The translations under genes were made by a program, and so were the position numbers. Positions 1-8,100 of a DNA stretch of 64,000 nucleotides are shown piece by piece. Under the pieces are notes generated by a model, which had not been told where the DNA came from, searched no databases, and worked only from the letters and a program-made list of their open reading frames with translations. The DNA is from Pseudomonas sp. GCEP-101 (GTDB lineage: Bacteria > Pseudomonadota > Gammaproteobacteria > Pseudomonadales > Pseudomonadaceae). The stretch is from assembly GCF_025133575.1 (NCBI RefSeq), contig NZ_CP104011.1:6022965-6086964 (forward strand), given 5' to 3'. Positions within the stretch are counted from its first letter, which is position 1. Each line of letters starts with the position of its first letter.

Positions 1-189
1 TGCTTGCAGCTAACGCACTTTAGTGTGGCCCTGAAAGGGCGAGCGGAGCGAGTCATGCTCATTTACAGCACGTAAACTCCGCTTCCTCGCCTGTTTTTGC
101 CTTGTTCTGCTCTAGCTCGCAAGATTCTGAACAGGCTCTGACAGTCTTTGATCAGCGATACGCACGGGCACACCGCTGGACCGAACGGA
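1..189. other. Left-edge non-coding stretch
   Basis: No convincing gene is visible between the window edge and the uup stop codon. The bases look like intergenic material, possibly a dispersed repeat, but I could not pair them into a clear hairpin or terminator. Confidence 0.4.
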
Positions 190-2100
190 TCACTCTTCCA
201 GTTCGGCCCAACGCTCGATCAGCCGGTCCAGTTCTTCCTGCAGGGTACCCAGGCGCGCCAGGGCGGCCTGGGCTTCGTCCTGCGGTCGCTGGTAGAAGTC
301 CGGCGACGCGGTTTCTGCCTGCAACGCGGCCAGCTCGCCTTCCAGGGCGTCGATCTGCCCGGGGATGGCCTCCAGTTCGCGTTGCAGCTTGTAGCTCAGT
401 TTTTTCTTCGGCGCGGCGTCTGCCGGTGCGCTCACCGGCGCCGGATGCTCGACCGCGGGGGCAGCGGCGGGCTTGTCGCCCTTCTCCTCACCCACGCCCA
501 GCAACTTCGGCGAGCCGCCCTGGCGCAGCCAGTCCTGGTAGCCGCCGACGAATTCGCGCACGCGCCCTTCACCCTCGAACACCAGGGTGCTGGTCACCAC
601 GTTGTCGAGGAAGGCCCGGTCGTGGCTGACCATCAGCACGGTGCCATCGAAGGTCAGCAGTACCTCTTCCAGCAGTTCCAGGGTTTCCACGTCCAGGTCG
701 TTGGTCGGCTCGTCCAGCACCAGCAGGTTGGCCGGCTTGCTGAACAGTTTGGCCAGCAACAGGCGTGCCCGCTCGCCGCCGGAGAGCGCCTTCACCGGGG
801 TGCGGGCGCGTTGCGGGGAGAACAGGAAGTCGCCCAGGTAGCTGAGCACGTGGCGGTTCTGGCCGTTGATGGTGATGAACTCGCGACCTTCGGCGATGTT
901 GTCGATGACGGTCTTTTCCGGCTCCAGCTGGTGACGCAGCTGGTCGAAATAAGCCACTTCCAGGCGGGTGCCTTCCTTGACGCTGCCCGACGTCGGCTGC
1001 AGGTCGCCCAGCAGCAGCTTGAGCAGCGTGGTCTTGCCGGTACCGTTGGCGCCCAGCAGGCCGATACGATCGCCGCGCTGCAGCACCAGGGAAAAGTCAC
1101 GGATCAAAGCAGGGCCGCCCGGGTGGGCGAAGCCGGCGTTCTCGACGACGATCACCTGCTTGCCGGACTTTTCCGCCGTCTCCAGCTGGAAGCTGGCCTT
1201 GCCCTGGCGCTCGCGGCGCTCGGCGCGCTCGTTGCGCATGGCCTTGAGCGCGCGCACTCGGCCTTCGTTACGGGTACGGCGCGCCTTGATGCCCTGGCGG
1301 ATCCACACTTCTTCCTGGGCCAGGCGCTTGTCGAACAGCGCATTGGCCGCCTCTTCCGCCGCCAGTTCCTGCTCTTTATGGACGAGGAAGCTGGCGTAGT
1401 CGCCATTCCAGTCGATCAGGTGGCCGCGGTCCAGTTCGAGAATGCGGGTGGCCACGGCCTGCAGGAAGGCGCGGTCGTGGGTGATGAACAGCACGGCACC
1501 GGGGAAGTCCGCCAGGGCGTTTTCCAGCCAGGCGATGGCGCCGATGTCCAGGTGGTTGGTCGGCTCGTCCAGCAGCAGCAGGTCGGGCTCGGCGACCAGC
1601 GCCTGGGCCAGCAGCACGCGGCGGCGCCAGCCACCGGAGAGCTCGGCGAGGGTCTTGTCGGCCGGCAGTTGCAGGCGGCTCAGCGTGGTGTCCACCAGCT
1701 GGCCGAGGCGCCAGCCGTCGCGGGCTTCCAGCTCCTGCTGGACGCGGGCGAGCTTGGCCAGGTCCTCCTCAGTCTCGATGTGCATGCTCAGGTGGTGGTA
1801 GCGGGCCAGCAGCTCGCCCACTTCGGCCAGGCCTTCGGCGACCACGTCATAGACGGTGCGTTCGTCGGCGCGCGGCAGTTCCTGCGGCAGCTCGCCGATC
1901 TTCAGCGCCGGGGCGCGCCAGATGTCGCCGTCGTCGGGCTTCTGCTCGCCCTTGACCAGCTTGAGCATGCTCGACTTGCCGGTGCCGTTGCGGCCAATGA
2001 CGCACACCCGCTCACCCCGGGCGATCTGCCAGGACACCTTATCCAGCAGCGGAGTGGTGCCAAAGGCAAGGGACACGTCGGTGAACTTGAGCAGGGTCAT
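190..2100 (-). CDS. uup: ABC-F family ATPase Uup
   Basis: 636-residue soluble ABC-F protein with two fused ATPase domains and no membrane segment. The first domain has Walker A GRNGTGKSS (about residues 36-44), signature LSGGW and Walker B LLLLDEPTNHLD. The second has GANGTGKTT, LSGGERARLLLAK and LLVLDEPTNDLD. The lysine-rich, coiled-coil C-terminus after a Pro/Ala linker is the extra domain that separates Uup from other ABC-F members. The family acts on ribosomes or DNA (transposon excision, ribosome or branch-migration phenotypes in E. coli) rather than in transport. The start at MTLLKFTDV is preferred over an upstream in-frame Met, because the domain begins right there. It is divergent from slt. 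Confidence 0.93.
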   Translation of the reverse strand: MTLLKFTDVSLAFGTTPLLDKVSWQIARGERVCVIGRNGTGKSSMLKLVKGEQKPDDGDIWRAPALKIGELPQELPRADERTVYDVVAEGLAEVGELLARYHHLSMHIETEEDLAKLARVQQELEARDGWRLGQLVDTTLSRLQLPADKTLAELSGGWRRRVLLAQALVAEPDLLLLDEPTNHLDIGAIAWLENALADFPGAVLFITHDRAFLQAVATRILELDRGHLIDWNGDYASFLVHKEQELAAEEAANALFDKRLAQEEVWIRQGIKARRTRNEGRVRALKAMRNERAERRERQGKASFQLETAEKSGKQVIVVENAGFAHPGGPALIRDFSLVLQRGDRIGLLGANGTGKTTLLKLLLGDLQPTSGSVKEGTRLEVAYFDQLRHQLEPEKTVIDNIAEGREFITINGQNRHVLSYLGDFLFSPQRARTPVKALSGGERARLLLAKLFSKPANLLVLDEPTNDLDVETLELLEEVLLTFDGTVLMVSHDRAFLDNVVTSTLVFEGEGRVREFVGGYQDWLRQGGSPKLLGVGEEKGDKPAAAPAVEHPAPVSAPADAAPKKKLSYKLQRELEAIPGQIDALEGELAALQAETASPDFYQRPQDEAQAALARLGTLQEELDRLIERWAELEE

Positions 2101-2307
2101 TGGGTATCTCCACAAACAGGGCGCGCAGTTTAAGGGAAAGCGCGCAAAAGTCAGAGGGTCGCACACAATCTCGCGCAGCGAGACAGGCGTCCGCCTTTGC
2201 GCCCTGCGTCCGTGGCGGCGCTTTCACCGCCTGCGCGCAACAGGCTAAGCTAGGTGGCAGCGGGCGCGCGCCATCCAGCGCCCACCGATCATCTTCCCGG
2301 AAGAGCC

Positions 2308-4233
2308 ATGCGCGGTCGCCTTTTTTCCCTGTTTTCCTGCCTGATCCTCAGCCTGTCCGCTTCGACAGTTAACGCAGCGTCCCTGCCCCAGCAGCGCCAG
2401 ATGTACGACGAGGCGCAGAAGGCCTTGGCGCGCGGCGACAGCGGCCCCTATTTCGCTTATCAATCGGCCCTGGCCGATTATCCGCTGCAGCCCTACCTCG
2501 CCTACGACGAACTGACCAACCGCCTGAAAAGCGCCAGCAACGCCGAGATCGAGCGCTTCATCGAGCAGCACGGCGACCTGCCGCAGATCAACTGGCTGAA
2601 ACTGCGCTGGATGCGCCAGCTGGCCGATCGCGGCGACTGGAACACCTTCGTGCGCTATTACGACCCGAAGATGAACTTCACCGAGCTGGACTGCCTCTAC
2701 GGCCAGTACCAGCTCGGCCACGGCAACAAGGCCGATGGCTACGCCACCGCCGAGAAACTCTGGCTGGTGGGCAAGCCGCAGCCTGATGCCTGCGACACCA
2801 CCTTCGCCCTGTGGCAGGCCGACGGCCAGCTCACCGAGGAGAAGGTCTGGAAGCGCCTCAAACTGGCCGCCGAAAAGGGCAACTACAGCCTCGCCACGGT
2901 GCTATCCAAGCGCCTGCCGACCCTGGGAAGCCAGGGCGCGCTGATGGTCAACGTCGCACAGAACCCGTCGCAACTGAGCCAGACCACGCGCTTCAGTGCC
3001 CGGGACCACGCCACCGCCGACGTCGTCGGCCTGGGCCTGCGTCGCCTCGCCAAGCAGGACCCGGAAAAGGCCATCAGCCTGCTGGACTACTACAGCTCGG
3101 TGCTGCCCTTCTCCAGCGACGAGCAAGTGTCCATCGCCCGCGAGATCGGCCTGAGCCTGGCGCGCCGCTACGACCCGCGCGCCCTGCCGATGATGGTCAA
3201 GTACGACCCGCAGCTACGCGACGACACCGTCACCGAATGGCGTCTGCGCCTGCTGCTGCGCCTGGGCCGCTGGCAGGAGGCCTACGACCTGACCCGCGCC
3301 CTGCCGCCGTCGCTGGCCGAGACCAACCGCTGGAAGTACTGGCAGGCGCGCTCCCTGCAACTGGCGCAGCCGCAGAACAAGCAGGCCGTCAGCCTGTACC
3401 AGCCGGTGGCCGGCGAGCGCGACTTCTACGGCTTCCTCGCCGCCGACCGGATCAACGCCCCCTACCAGTTGAACAACCGGCCGGTAGCGCCGGACGCGGG
3501 CACGATGCAGCGCGTGCGCAACGCACCGAGCACCCGCCGCGCCCTGGAGTTCTACGCCCGCGGCGAAATCATCAACGCCCGCCGCGAGTGGTACCACGCC
3601 GCCCGCCACCTGAGCCACGACGAGCTGCTGGCCCAGGCGAAGATCGCCTACGACATGCAGTGGTATTTCCCGGCGATCCGCGCGATCAGCCAGGCGAAGT
3701 ACTGGGACGATCTCGACATCCGCTTCCCCATGGCCTACCGCAACACCCTGGTGCGCGAGGCACGCAACCGCGGCCTGCATTCGAGCTGGGTATTCGCCAT
3801 CACCCGCCAGGAAAGCGCCTTCATGTCCGATGCGCGTTCCGGCGTCGGTGCCACCGGCCTGATGCAGCTGATGCCCGGCACCGCCAAGGAAACCTCGAAG
3901 AAATTCGGCATCCCCCTGGCTTCGCCGCAGCAACTGATCGTGCCGGACGTGAACATCCAGCTCGGCGCTGCGTACCTGAGCCAGGTGCACGGCCAGTTCA
4001 ACGGCAACCGCGTGCTTGCCACCGCCGCCTACAACGCCGGCCCCGGCCGCGTGCGCCAGTGGTTGAAGGACGCGCGCCACCTGGCGTTCGACGTCTGGGT
4101 CGAGACCATTCCGTTCGACGAGACCCGCGCCTACGTGCAGAACGTGCTGTCCTATGCGGTGATCTACGGGCAGAAGCTCAACGCACCGCAGCCCATCGTC
4201 GACTGGCACGAACGCTTCTTCGACGAACTCTGA
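2308..4233 (+). CDS. slt: Soluble lytic murein transglycosylase
   Basis: 641 residues. A Sec signal peptide (first 23 residues, ending in VNA) sends it to the periplasm. A long alpha-superhelical region forms the Slt70 ring, and the C-terminal SLT domain holds the catalytic glutamate in ITRQESAF, then GATGLMQLMPGTA and AAYNAGPGRVRQW. It cleaves the MurNAc-GlcNAc bond of peptidoglycan, giving 1,6-anhydro-muropeptides for turnover and recycling and AmpC signalling. The start is chosen for the signal peptide and the GGAAGAG just upstream; a GTG 54 bases earlier would disrupt the leader. An LprI-like secreted protein follows 61 bases downstream. Confidence 0.95.
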   Translation: MRGRLFSLFSCLILSLSASTVNAASLPQQRQMYDEAQKALARGDSGPYFAYQSALADYPLQPYLAYDELTNRLKSASNAEIERFIEQHGDLPQINWLKLRWMRQLADRGDWNTFVRYYDPKMNFTELDCLYGQYQLGHGNKADGYATAEKLWLVGKPQPDACDTTFALWQADGQLTEEKVWKRLKLAAEKGNYSLATVLSKRLPTLGSQGALMVNVAQNPSQLSQTTRFSARDHATADVVGLGLRRLAKQDPEKAISLLDYYSSVLPFSSDEQVSIAREIGLSLARRYDPRALPMMVKYDPQLRDDTVTEWRLRLLLRLGRWQEAYDLTRALPPSLAETNRWKYWQARSLQLAQPQNKQAVSLYQPVAGERDFYGFLAADRINAPYQLNNRPVAPDAGTMQRVRNAPSTRRALEFYARGEIINARREWYHAARHLSHDELLAQAKIAYDMQWYFPAIRAISQAKYWDDLDIRFPMAYRNTLVREARNRGLHSSWVFAITRQESAFMSDARSGVGATGLMQLMPGTAKETSKKFGIPLASPQQLIVPDVNIQLGAAYLSQVHGQFNGNRVLATAAYNAGPGRVRQWLKDARHLAFDVWVETIPFDETRAYVQNVLSYAVIYGQKLNAPQPIVDWHERFFDEL

Positions 4234-4294
4234 GCCATCCCCCGCCCGGCACCTGCTGGGCGGTCTTCATCCCCTCAAGGAAAAGGAAATTCCC

Positions 4295-4675
4295 ATGCGC
4301 CAGCCCCTTCTCTCCCTCACCCTCCTGGCTGCCGGCCTGCTCAGCGCAGGCCATGCCCTCGCCGCCTGCGAGAAGCCGCGCAATGCCTTCGACAGCGTGT
4401 ACTGCCTGAGCACCGAATACGCCCAGGTGGACCGCGAGCTGAACAATGAATTCGGCACCCTGCGCAAGATGCTCAACGACGGCCAGAAGGCCGCGCTGAA
4501 GAAGAGCCAGATCGCCTGGATCAAGGACCGCGACGCCCAGTGCAGCTACGAGCGCGACGGCGGCTACTTCGTCAACCTGCAATGCGCGGTGGACAAGACC
4601 AACGAACGCCTGGCCGTGCTGCGCGAGCGTGAGCGCGAGTGCCAGAGCACCGGTTGCGTCGACGCCAAGCTGTAA
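4295..4675 (+). CDS. LprI-like (DUF1311) secreted protein
   Basis: 126 residues with a clear signal peptide (MRQPLLSLTLLAAGLLSAGHALA) and a small mature domain. Four cysteines lie in the pattern of the LprI N-terminal family (PF07007): ACEKP, YCLST, QCSYE, QCAVD; two more sit at the C-terminus. The central segment of this family is typically rich in K and W around AWIKDRD. Mycobacterial LprI inhibits lysozyme, but most members have no tested role. Its position behind slt makes a cell-wall or lysozyme-related role attractive but unproven. A purine-rich AAAGGAAAT lies upstream of the ATG. Confidence 0.75.
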   Translation: MRQPLLSLTLLAAGLLSAGHALAACEKPRNAFDSVYCLSTEYAQVDRELNNEFGTLRKMLNDGQKAALKKSQIAWIKDRDAQCSYERDGGYFVNLQCAVDKTNERLAVLRERERECQSTGCVDAKL

Positions 4676-4684
4676 CAGCTACGT

Positions 4685-4778
4685 GTAGGAGCGAGAGGGA
4701 CACCATCGTTATTGCTCACGAACGCTGTTCGCCTGACGCCTTGGCCTCAGGCGGCTTCGCGAGCAAGCTCGCTCCTAC
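4685..4778. repeat. REP pair (GTAGGAGCGAG ... CTCGCTCCTAC)
   Basis: Two REP units facing each other. The left arm begins GTAGGAGCGAG but is diverged inside; the right arm reads TTCGCGAGCAAGCTCGCTCCTAC. It lies between convergent genes, the usual site for Pseudomonas REPs. The same sequence recurs at several other places in the window. Confidence 0.8.
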
Positions 4779-4792
4779 AGGGAATCCCCCAC

Positions 4793-5602
4793 CTACTCCA
4801 GGACTTCCACGTCCATGCCCACGCGCAGCGCGCCGCCGTTCAGGGCAATCAGGTTCTGCCCGAACAGGGCCTCGCCATTGACGTTGCGGTAGCCCAGCAG
4901 GGTCGCCAGCGGTTCACGGGCGGCATCGCGCTCGCCGGTGTGCGGGTCGATGGTAGTGAGGATGCAGCGCGAGCACGGCTTGGCCACCTTGAAGGTAACC
5001 TCGCCGATGCGGATGCGCTTCCAGCCGTCTTCAGCGAAGGGCTCGGCGCCCGTCACCACCAGGTTCGGGCGGAAGCGCAGCATCTCCAGCGGACGGCCAA
5101 CCCGGGCCGAGAGGTCGTCCAGCGATCCCTGGCCGATCAGCAGCAGCGGGAAACCATCGGCGAAGTGCACCTGCTCGCCAGGTTCGGCGTACGCGGTATC
5201 CACCTGCCGGGCGCGCTGCTCGGGCATCTGCACCAGGCGCACGTCGCGGCCGAGGAAGGTGCTCAGCCACTGGGCAGCCGCCTCGCCGGCGTCCGGCACC
5301 TGCAGCGTGTCGCGCCAGATCAGCACGCCGCGCAGGTTGTCGTCACGGCCGGGCACGTTCACCAGCAGGTCCTCCATGCCGGGCGCACGCAGACGCAGGG
5401 CGGCGAAATCGTCCTGCCAGCGCGCCTCGATGCGGCCCATCTGCGGCAGCAGGCGCTGCGTGAGGAAGCGGCCGTTGGACGCCTCCACCACCAACCAGCG
5501 TCGATCCCCTTCCAGGCCCAGCGCGTCCAGGCGGACGGACTCCAGCGGCTCGTAAGCGGTGGATTTGACCGGGTAGCGGTAGAGCGCGCTCAGGCTGTAC
5601 AT
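4793..5602 (-). CDS. MOSC domain protein (YcbX-like)
   Basis: 269 residues. The N-terminal beta-barrel (MOSC_N, about 1-115) starts with LYRYPVKS. The MOSC core follows, with the conserved cysteine in KPCSRCILTTIDPHTGE, the motif expected to bind molybdenum cofactor or a sulfur carrier. E. coli YcbX is longer because of a C-terminal ferredoxin domain; that domain is absent here. YcbX-type proteins reduce N-hydroxylated bases. Exact substrate unknown. It stands alone on the minus strand, convergent with the LprI-like gene, and is not next to the molybdenum cofactor genes at 14-16 kb. Confidence 0.85.
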   Translation of the reverse strand: MYSLSALYRYPVKSTAYEPLESVRLDALGLEGDRRWLVVEASNGRFLTQRLLPQMGRIEARWQDDFAALRLRAPGMEDLLVNVPGRDDNLRGVLIWRDTLQVPDAGEAAAQWLSTFLGRDVRLVQMPEQRARQVDTAYAEPGEQVHFADGFPLLLIGQGSLDDLSARVGRPLEMLRFRPNLVVTGAEPFAEDGWKRIRIGEVTFKVAKPCSRCILTTIDPHTGERDAAREPLATLLGYRNVNGEALFGQNLIALNGGALRVGMDVEVLE

Positions 5603-5783
5603 GGGAAGCTTCCTTTCATGCAGGCGAAAGCGACCTTATACGGCGTGGGACGGGCGACTAGCAATGGGCATTGCGGTGGCGGGCATGGGGCGCCCAGACA
5701 GACGCCTGACACTGACGGAGCAGGAAGAAGGGATCTCGCGGAGAAGCTTCGCTCCTATGGTGATACTCCAGCGCTCGGGCCTA

Positions 5784-5897
5784 CCCTCACCCTAACCCTC
5801 TCCCAGAGGGAGAGGGACCGTTCGGTACAGGTGCAACCACAGCGTCAGCCGGCACAATCTGCTCCCTCTCCTTCTGGGAGAGGGCTGGGGTGAGGGG
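5784..5897. repeat. Long imperfect inverted repeat, CCCTCACCCTAACCCTCTCC type
   Basis: The left arm CCCTCACCCTAACCCTCTCC, with an AGAGGGAGAGGG continuation, is mirrored by the right arm GGGAGAGGGCTGGGGTGAGGG. The central part repeats CCCTCTCC and its complement, so several hairpins can form. It belongs to a different repeat family from the REP units nearby. Its arms resemble dispersed intergenic repeats known in Pseudomonas and Xanthomonas; that likeness is from memory. Confidence 0.65.
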
Positions 5898-5964
5898 GGA
5901 GCGTCGGCACAAACCTGCCGGAAAGAAGCCCATTGCCCTACAAAAGCGGGACCGGCTGCTCCCT

Positions 5965-6042
5965 GTAGGAGCGAGCTTGCTCGCGAACCGCTTGATGCCT
6001 GTGGGTCCGGCGGAATGCGTTCGCGAGCAAGCTCGCTCCTAC
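5965..6042. repeat. REP pair, tail to tail
   Basis: GTAGGAGCGAGCTTGCTCGCGAAC at the left and its near-exact reverse complement GTTCGCGAGCAAGCTCGCTCC at the right, about 30 bases apart: a REPIN-like doublet downstream of the cheV-like gene. Confidence 0.85.
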
Positions 6043-6058
6043 GAAGAACCGGGTTGGA

Positions 6059-6988
6059 TCAGGCCGGAACTTTCTGCAACCGCCGACGCACCACTTCCAC
6101 CAGTTGGTCCGGCTGGAACTTGGAGAGGAAGTCGTCGCAACCGACCTTCTTCACCATGGCATCGTTGAAGCTGCCCGACAGCGAGGTGTGCAGCACCACG
6201 TAGAGTTCGCGCAGGCGCGGGTCGTTGCGGATCTCGGTGGTCAGCCGGTAGCCGTCCATTTCCGGCATCTCCGCGTCGGTGAAGACCATCAGCAACTTCT
6301 CGTCCATGTCATTGCCTTCGTCCGCCCAGCGCTTGAGCTGGTTGAGCGCACGCAGGCCATCGGTGGCCACGTGCAGGCGCAGGCCGAGCTGGGTCAGGGT
6401 GTCGCGCAGCTGGGAGATGGCGACGCTGGAGTCGTCCACCACCAGCACTTCGCGGCCACGGGTCTGGCTGAGCAGCGCGTCGTCCAGGCGGTCGCTGGAA
6501 ACGCGGGTGTTCATCGGCACGATCTCGGCCAGCACCTTTTCCACGTCGATGATCTCCACCAGGCGGTCGTCCACCTTGGTGATGGCCGTCAGGTAGTGCT
6601 GACGGCCGGCGCCACCGGGCGGCGGCTGGATCGACTCCCAGTTGAGGTTGAGGATGCGCTCCACCCCACCCACGAGGAAGGCCTGCACCGAGCGGTTGTA
6701 CTCGGTGACGATGATGGTGCTGTTGGCATCGGGGGTCAGCGCGCGCATGCCGATGGCGCGCGACAGGTCGATGACCGGCAGCGTCTGGCCGCGCAGGTTG
6801 ATCACCCCGCAGATCATCGGGTGGCGCTGCGGGATCAGGGTCAGGCGCGGCAGCTGCAGCACTTCCTGCACCTTGAACACGTTGATCGCGAATTGCTGCC
6901 GCCCGGCCAGGCGGAAGACCAGGATTTCCAGGCGGTTCTCGCCTACCAGTTGGGTGCGTTGATCGACAGTGTCGAGAATACCGGCCAT
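6059..6988 (-). CDS. CheV-type chemotaxis coupling protein
   Basis: 309 residues. An N-terminal CheW domain (about 10-155; LEILVFRLAGRQQFAINVFKV, then INLRGQTLPVIDL) is fused to a C-terminal receiver domain (about 170-300). The receiver has the acidic pair VVDDSS, the phospho-acceptor Asp in FTDAEMPEMDG and the Lys in FLSKFQ. CheV proteins link chemoreceptors to CheA and tune the signal by phosphorylation. No other chemotaxis gene is nearby, so it is an orphan component acting on arrays encoded elsewhere. Start: ATG with GGAG upstream. Confidence 0.92.
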   Translation of the reverse strand: MAGILDTVDQRTQLVGENRLEILVFRLAGRQQFAINVFKVQEVLQLPRLTLIPQRHPMICGVINLRGQTLPVIDLSRAIGMRALTPDANSTIIVTEYNRSVQAFLVGGVERILNLNWESIQPPPGGAGRQHYLTAITKVDDRLVEIIDVEKVLAEIVPMNTRVSSDRLDDALLSQTRGREVLVVDDSSVAISQLRDTLTQLGLRLHVATDGLRALNQLKRWADEGNDMDEKLLMVFTDAEMPEMDGYRLTTEIRNDPRLRELYVVLHTSLSGSFNDAMVKKVGCDDFLSKFQPDQLVEVVRRRLQKVPA

Positions 6989-7101
6989 GCCTGCTCCAGA
7001 TTCGGAATGAGTCGTGCGGGAACGCTATCGGCTGAATCCTGAGGAACAAGATACTGGCCGTGCGCCATCATGCACGACTTGCCCGGTCCGGGCCAGGCCG
7101 A

Positions 7102-8022
7102 TCAGCCCTCCGGCAAGCCGAGCCGCCCAGTGGACGAGAGCAACGGCGAATCCGCCGGCAGGTGCATGGAGAGGGCCGCCGGGCGCACTTCGAAGCGCAG
7201 CTTGTTGCCTTCCAGCGGTTCGCCGTCGAGGTTCACGTCCAGCCCCTCGCGGGCCTCCACCTCGACCCAGGGCAGGCGCGCGCGAATGAACACGTCCTGG
7301 GTGCCGAGCCCGCCGCCGAGCAACGCGCCGAGGGTGCCGACCATGTCCTGGGGCGTGGGCAGGATGCTCACATCCAGCAACCCATCATCCGCCGTGGCCT
7401 GCGGACAGAGCACGTGGCCGCCACCCGCCTGCCGGCCATTGCCGATGCCCAGGGCGAGGAATTCCCCTTCCCAGCTGAAATCCGGCCCGGTGAAGCGCCC
7501 CTGCGCCGCATGCACCTCGGAAAACCGCGTCAGCCCGGTAAGCAGGTACGCCGCGCCGCCGAGCAGCTTCTTCAGCTCTTCCGGGGTATTGGCCGTGACC
7601 TTCGAGCCGAAGCCGCCGGTGGCCATGTTGAGGAACATCTGCCCGTCCACTTCGCCCAGGTCGATGGCCCGCGCCGGCAGTTCCAGGAGCGCCAGCGCGG
7701 CGGCCGGCTCCAGCGGCACGCCGGCGGCGCGGGCGAAGTCGTTGGCGGTGCCCAGCGGCAGGATCGCCAGGCTGGCCGCGCCACCGGCCTGGGCCAGGGC
7801 CTCGGCCACATCCCGCACGGTGCCGTCGCCGCCGCCGGCAATCAGCGTGGAATAGCCCGCCGCTAGGCCCTCTTCCACCAGCCGCCGGGCGTCGCCGCCC
7901 TCCCAGGTCACCCTGACATCCAGCGTCTGCCCTGCTTCACGCGCGGCCTGCACGGCGGCACGCACCTCGTCGTTGGCGGCTTGCTTGCCATGCAGGATCA
8001 GCAGGGCCTTGGGTGGGGTCAT
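7102..8022 (-). CDS. YegS-like lipid kinase (DAGK catalytic domain)
   Basis: 306 residues. The diacylglycerol-kinase catalytic fold is shown by AGGGDGTVRDVAEAL (nucleotide-binding GGDGT) and LPLGTANDFAR. The C-terminal half carries the family's beta-sandwich with GFGSK and the NLDGEPLEG segment. E. coli YegS phosphorylates phosphatidylglycerol in vitro; the true substrate here is unknown. It has a strong GGAGGAAA Shine-Dalgarno. It lies 78 bases downstream of the FGGY kinase, on the same strand as the flavoprotein operon, so it may be its last gene. An inverted repeat sits in the gap. Confidence 0.88.
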   Translation of the reverse strand: MTPPKALLILHGKQAANDEVRAAVQAAREAGQTLDVRVTWEGGDARRLVEEGLAAGYSTLIAGGGDGTVRDVAEALAQAGGAASLAILPLGTANDFARAAGVPLEPAAALALLELPARAIDLGEVDGQMFLNMATGGFGSKVTANTPEELKKLLGGAAYLLTGLTRFSEVHAAQGRFTGPDFSWEGEFLALGIGNGRQAGGGHVLCPQATADDGLLDVSILPTPQDMVGTLGALLGGGLGTQDVFIRARLPWVEVEAREGLDVNLDGEPLEGNKLRFEVRPAALSMHLPADSPLLSSTGRLGLPEG

Positions 8023-8039
8023 GGTGGGTTTCCTCCCGG

Positions 8040-8061
8040 TGAGTCCGTTGGTTATGACTCA
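8040..8061. other. Inverted repeat TGAGTC-N10-GACTCA
   Basis: A perfect 6-base inverted repeat with a 10-base spacer in the gap between the lipid kinase and FGGY kinase genes. It is too short and lacks the T-run of a terminator. It could be a regulator site or chance. Confidence 0.25.
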
Positions 8062-8100
8062 GACTAGCGCGAGGAAATTTCCTCCATGTTGATTTGCCCC

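Larger units (their letters stand above)
5603..6058. other. Repeat-rich intergenic region
   Basis: About 455 bases without a supported gene, between two minus-strand genes. It holds a GC-rich inverted repeat (5784-5897) and a REP pair (5965-6042). Short frames here have no start signal or recognisable product. Confidence 0.6.

Noticed and set aside
190-2133. Long open frames antisense to uup
   Set aside because: Same reason: the third-position GC bias of uup keeps the opposite frame open; the translation has no family match.
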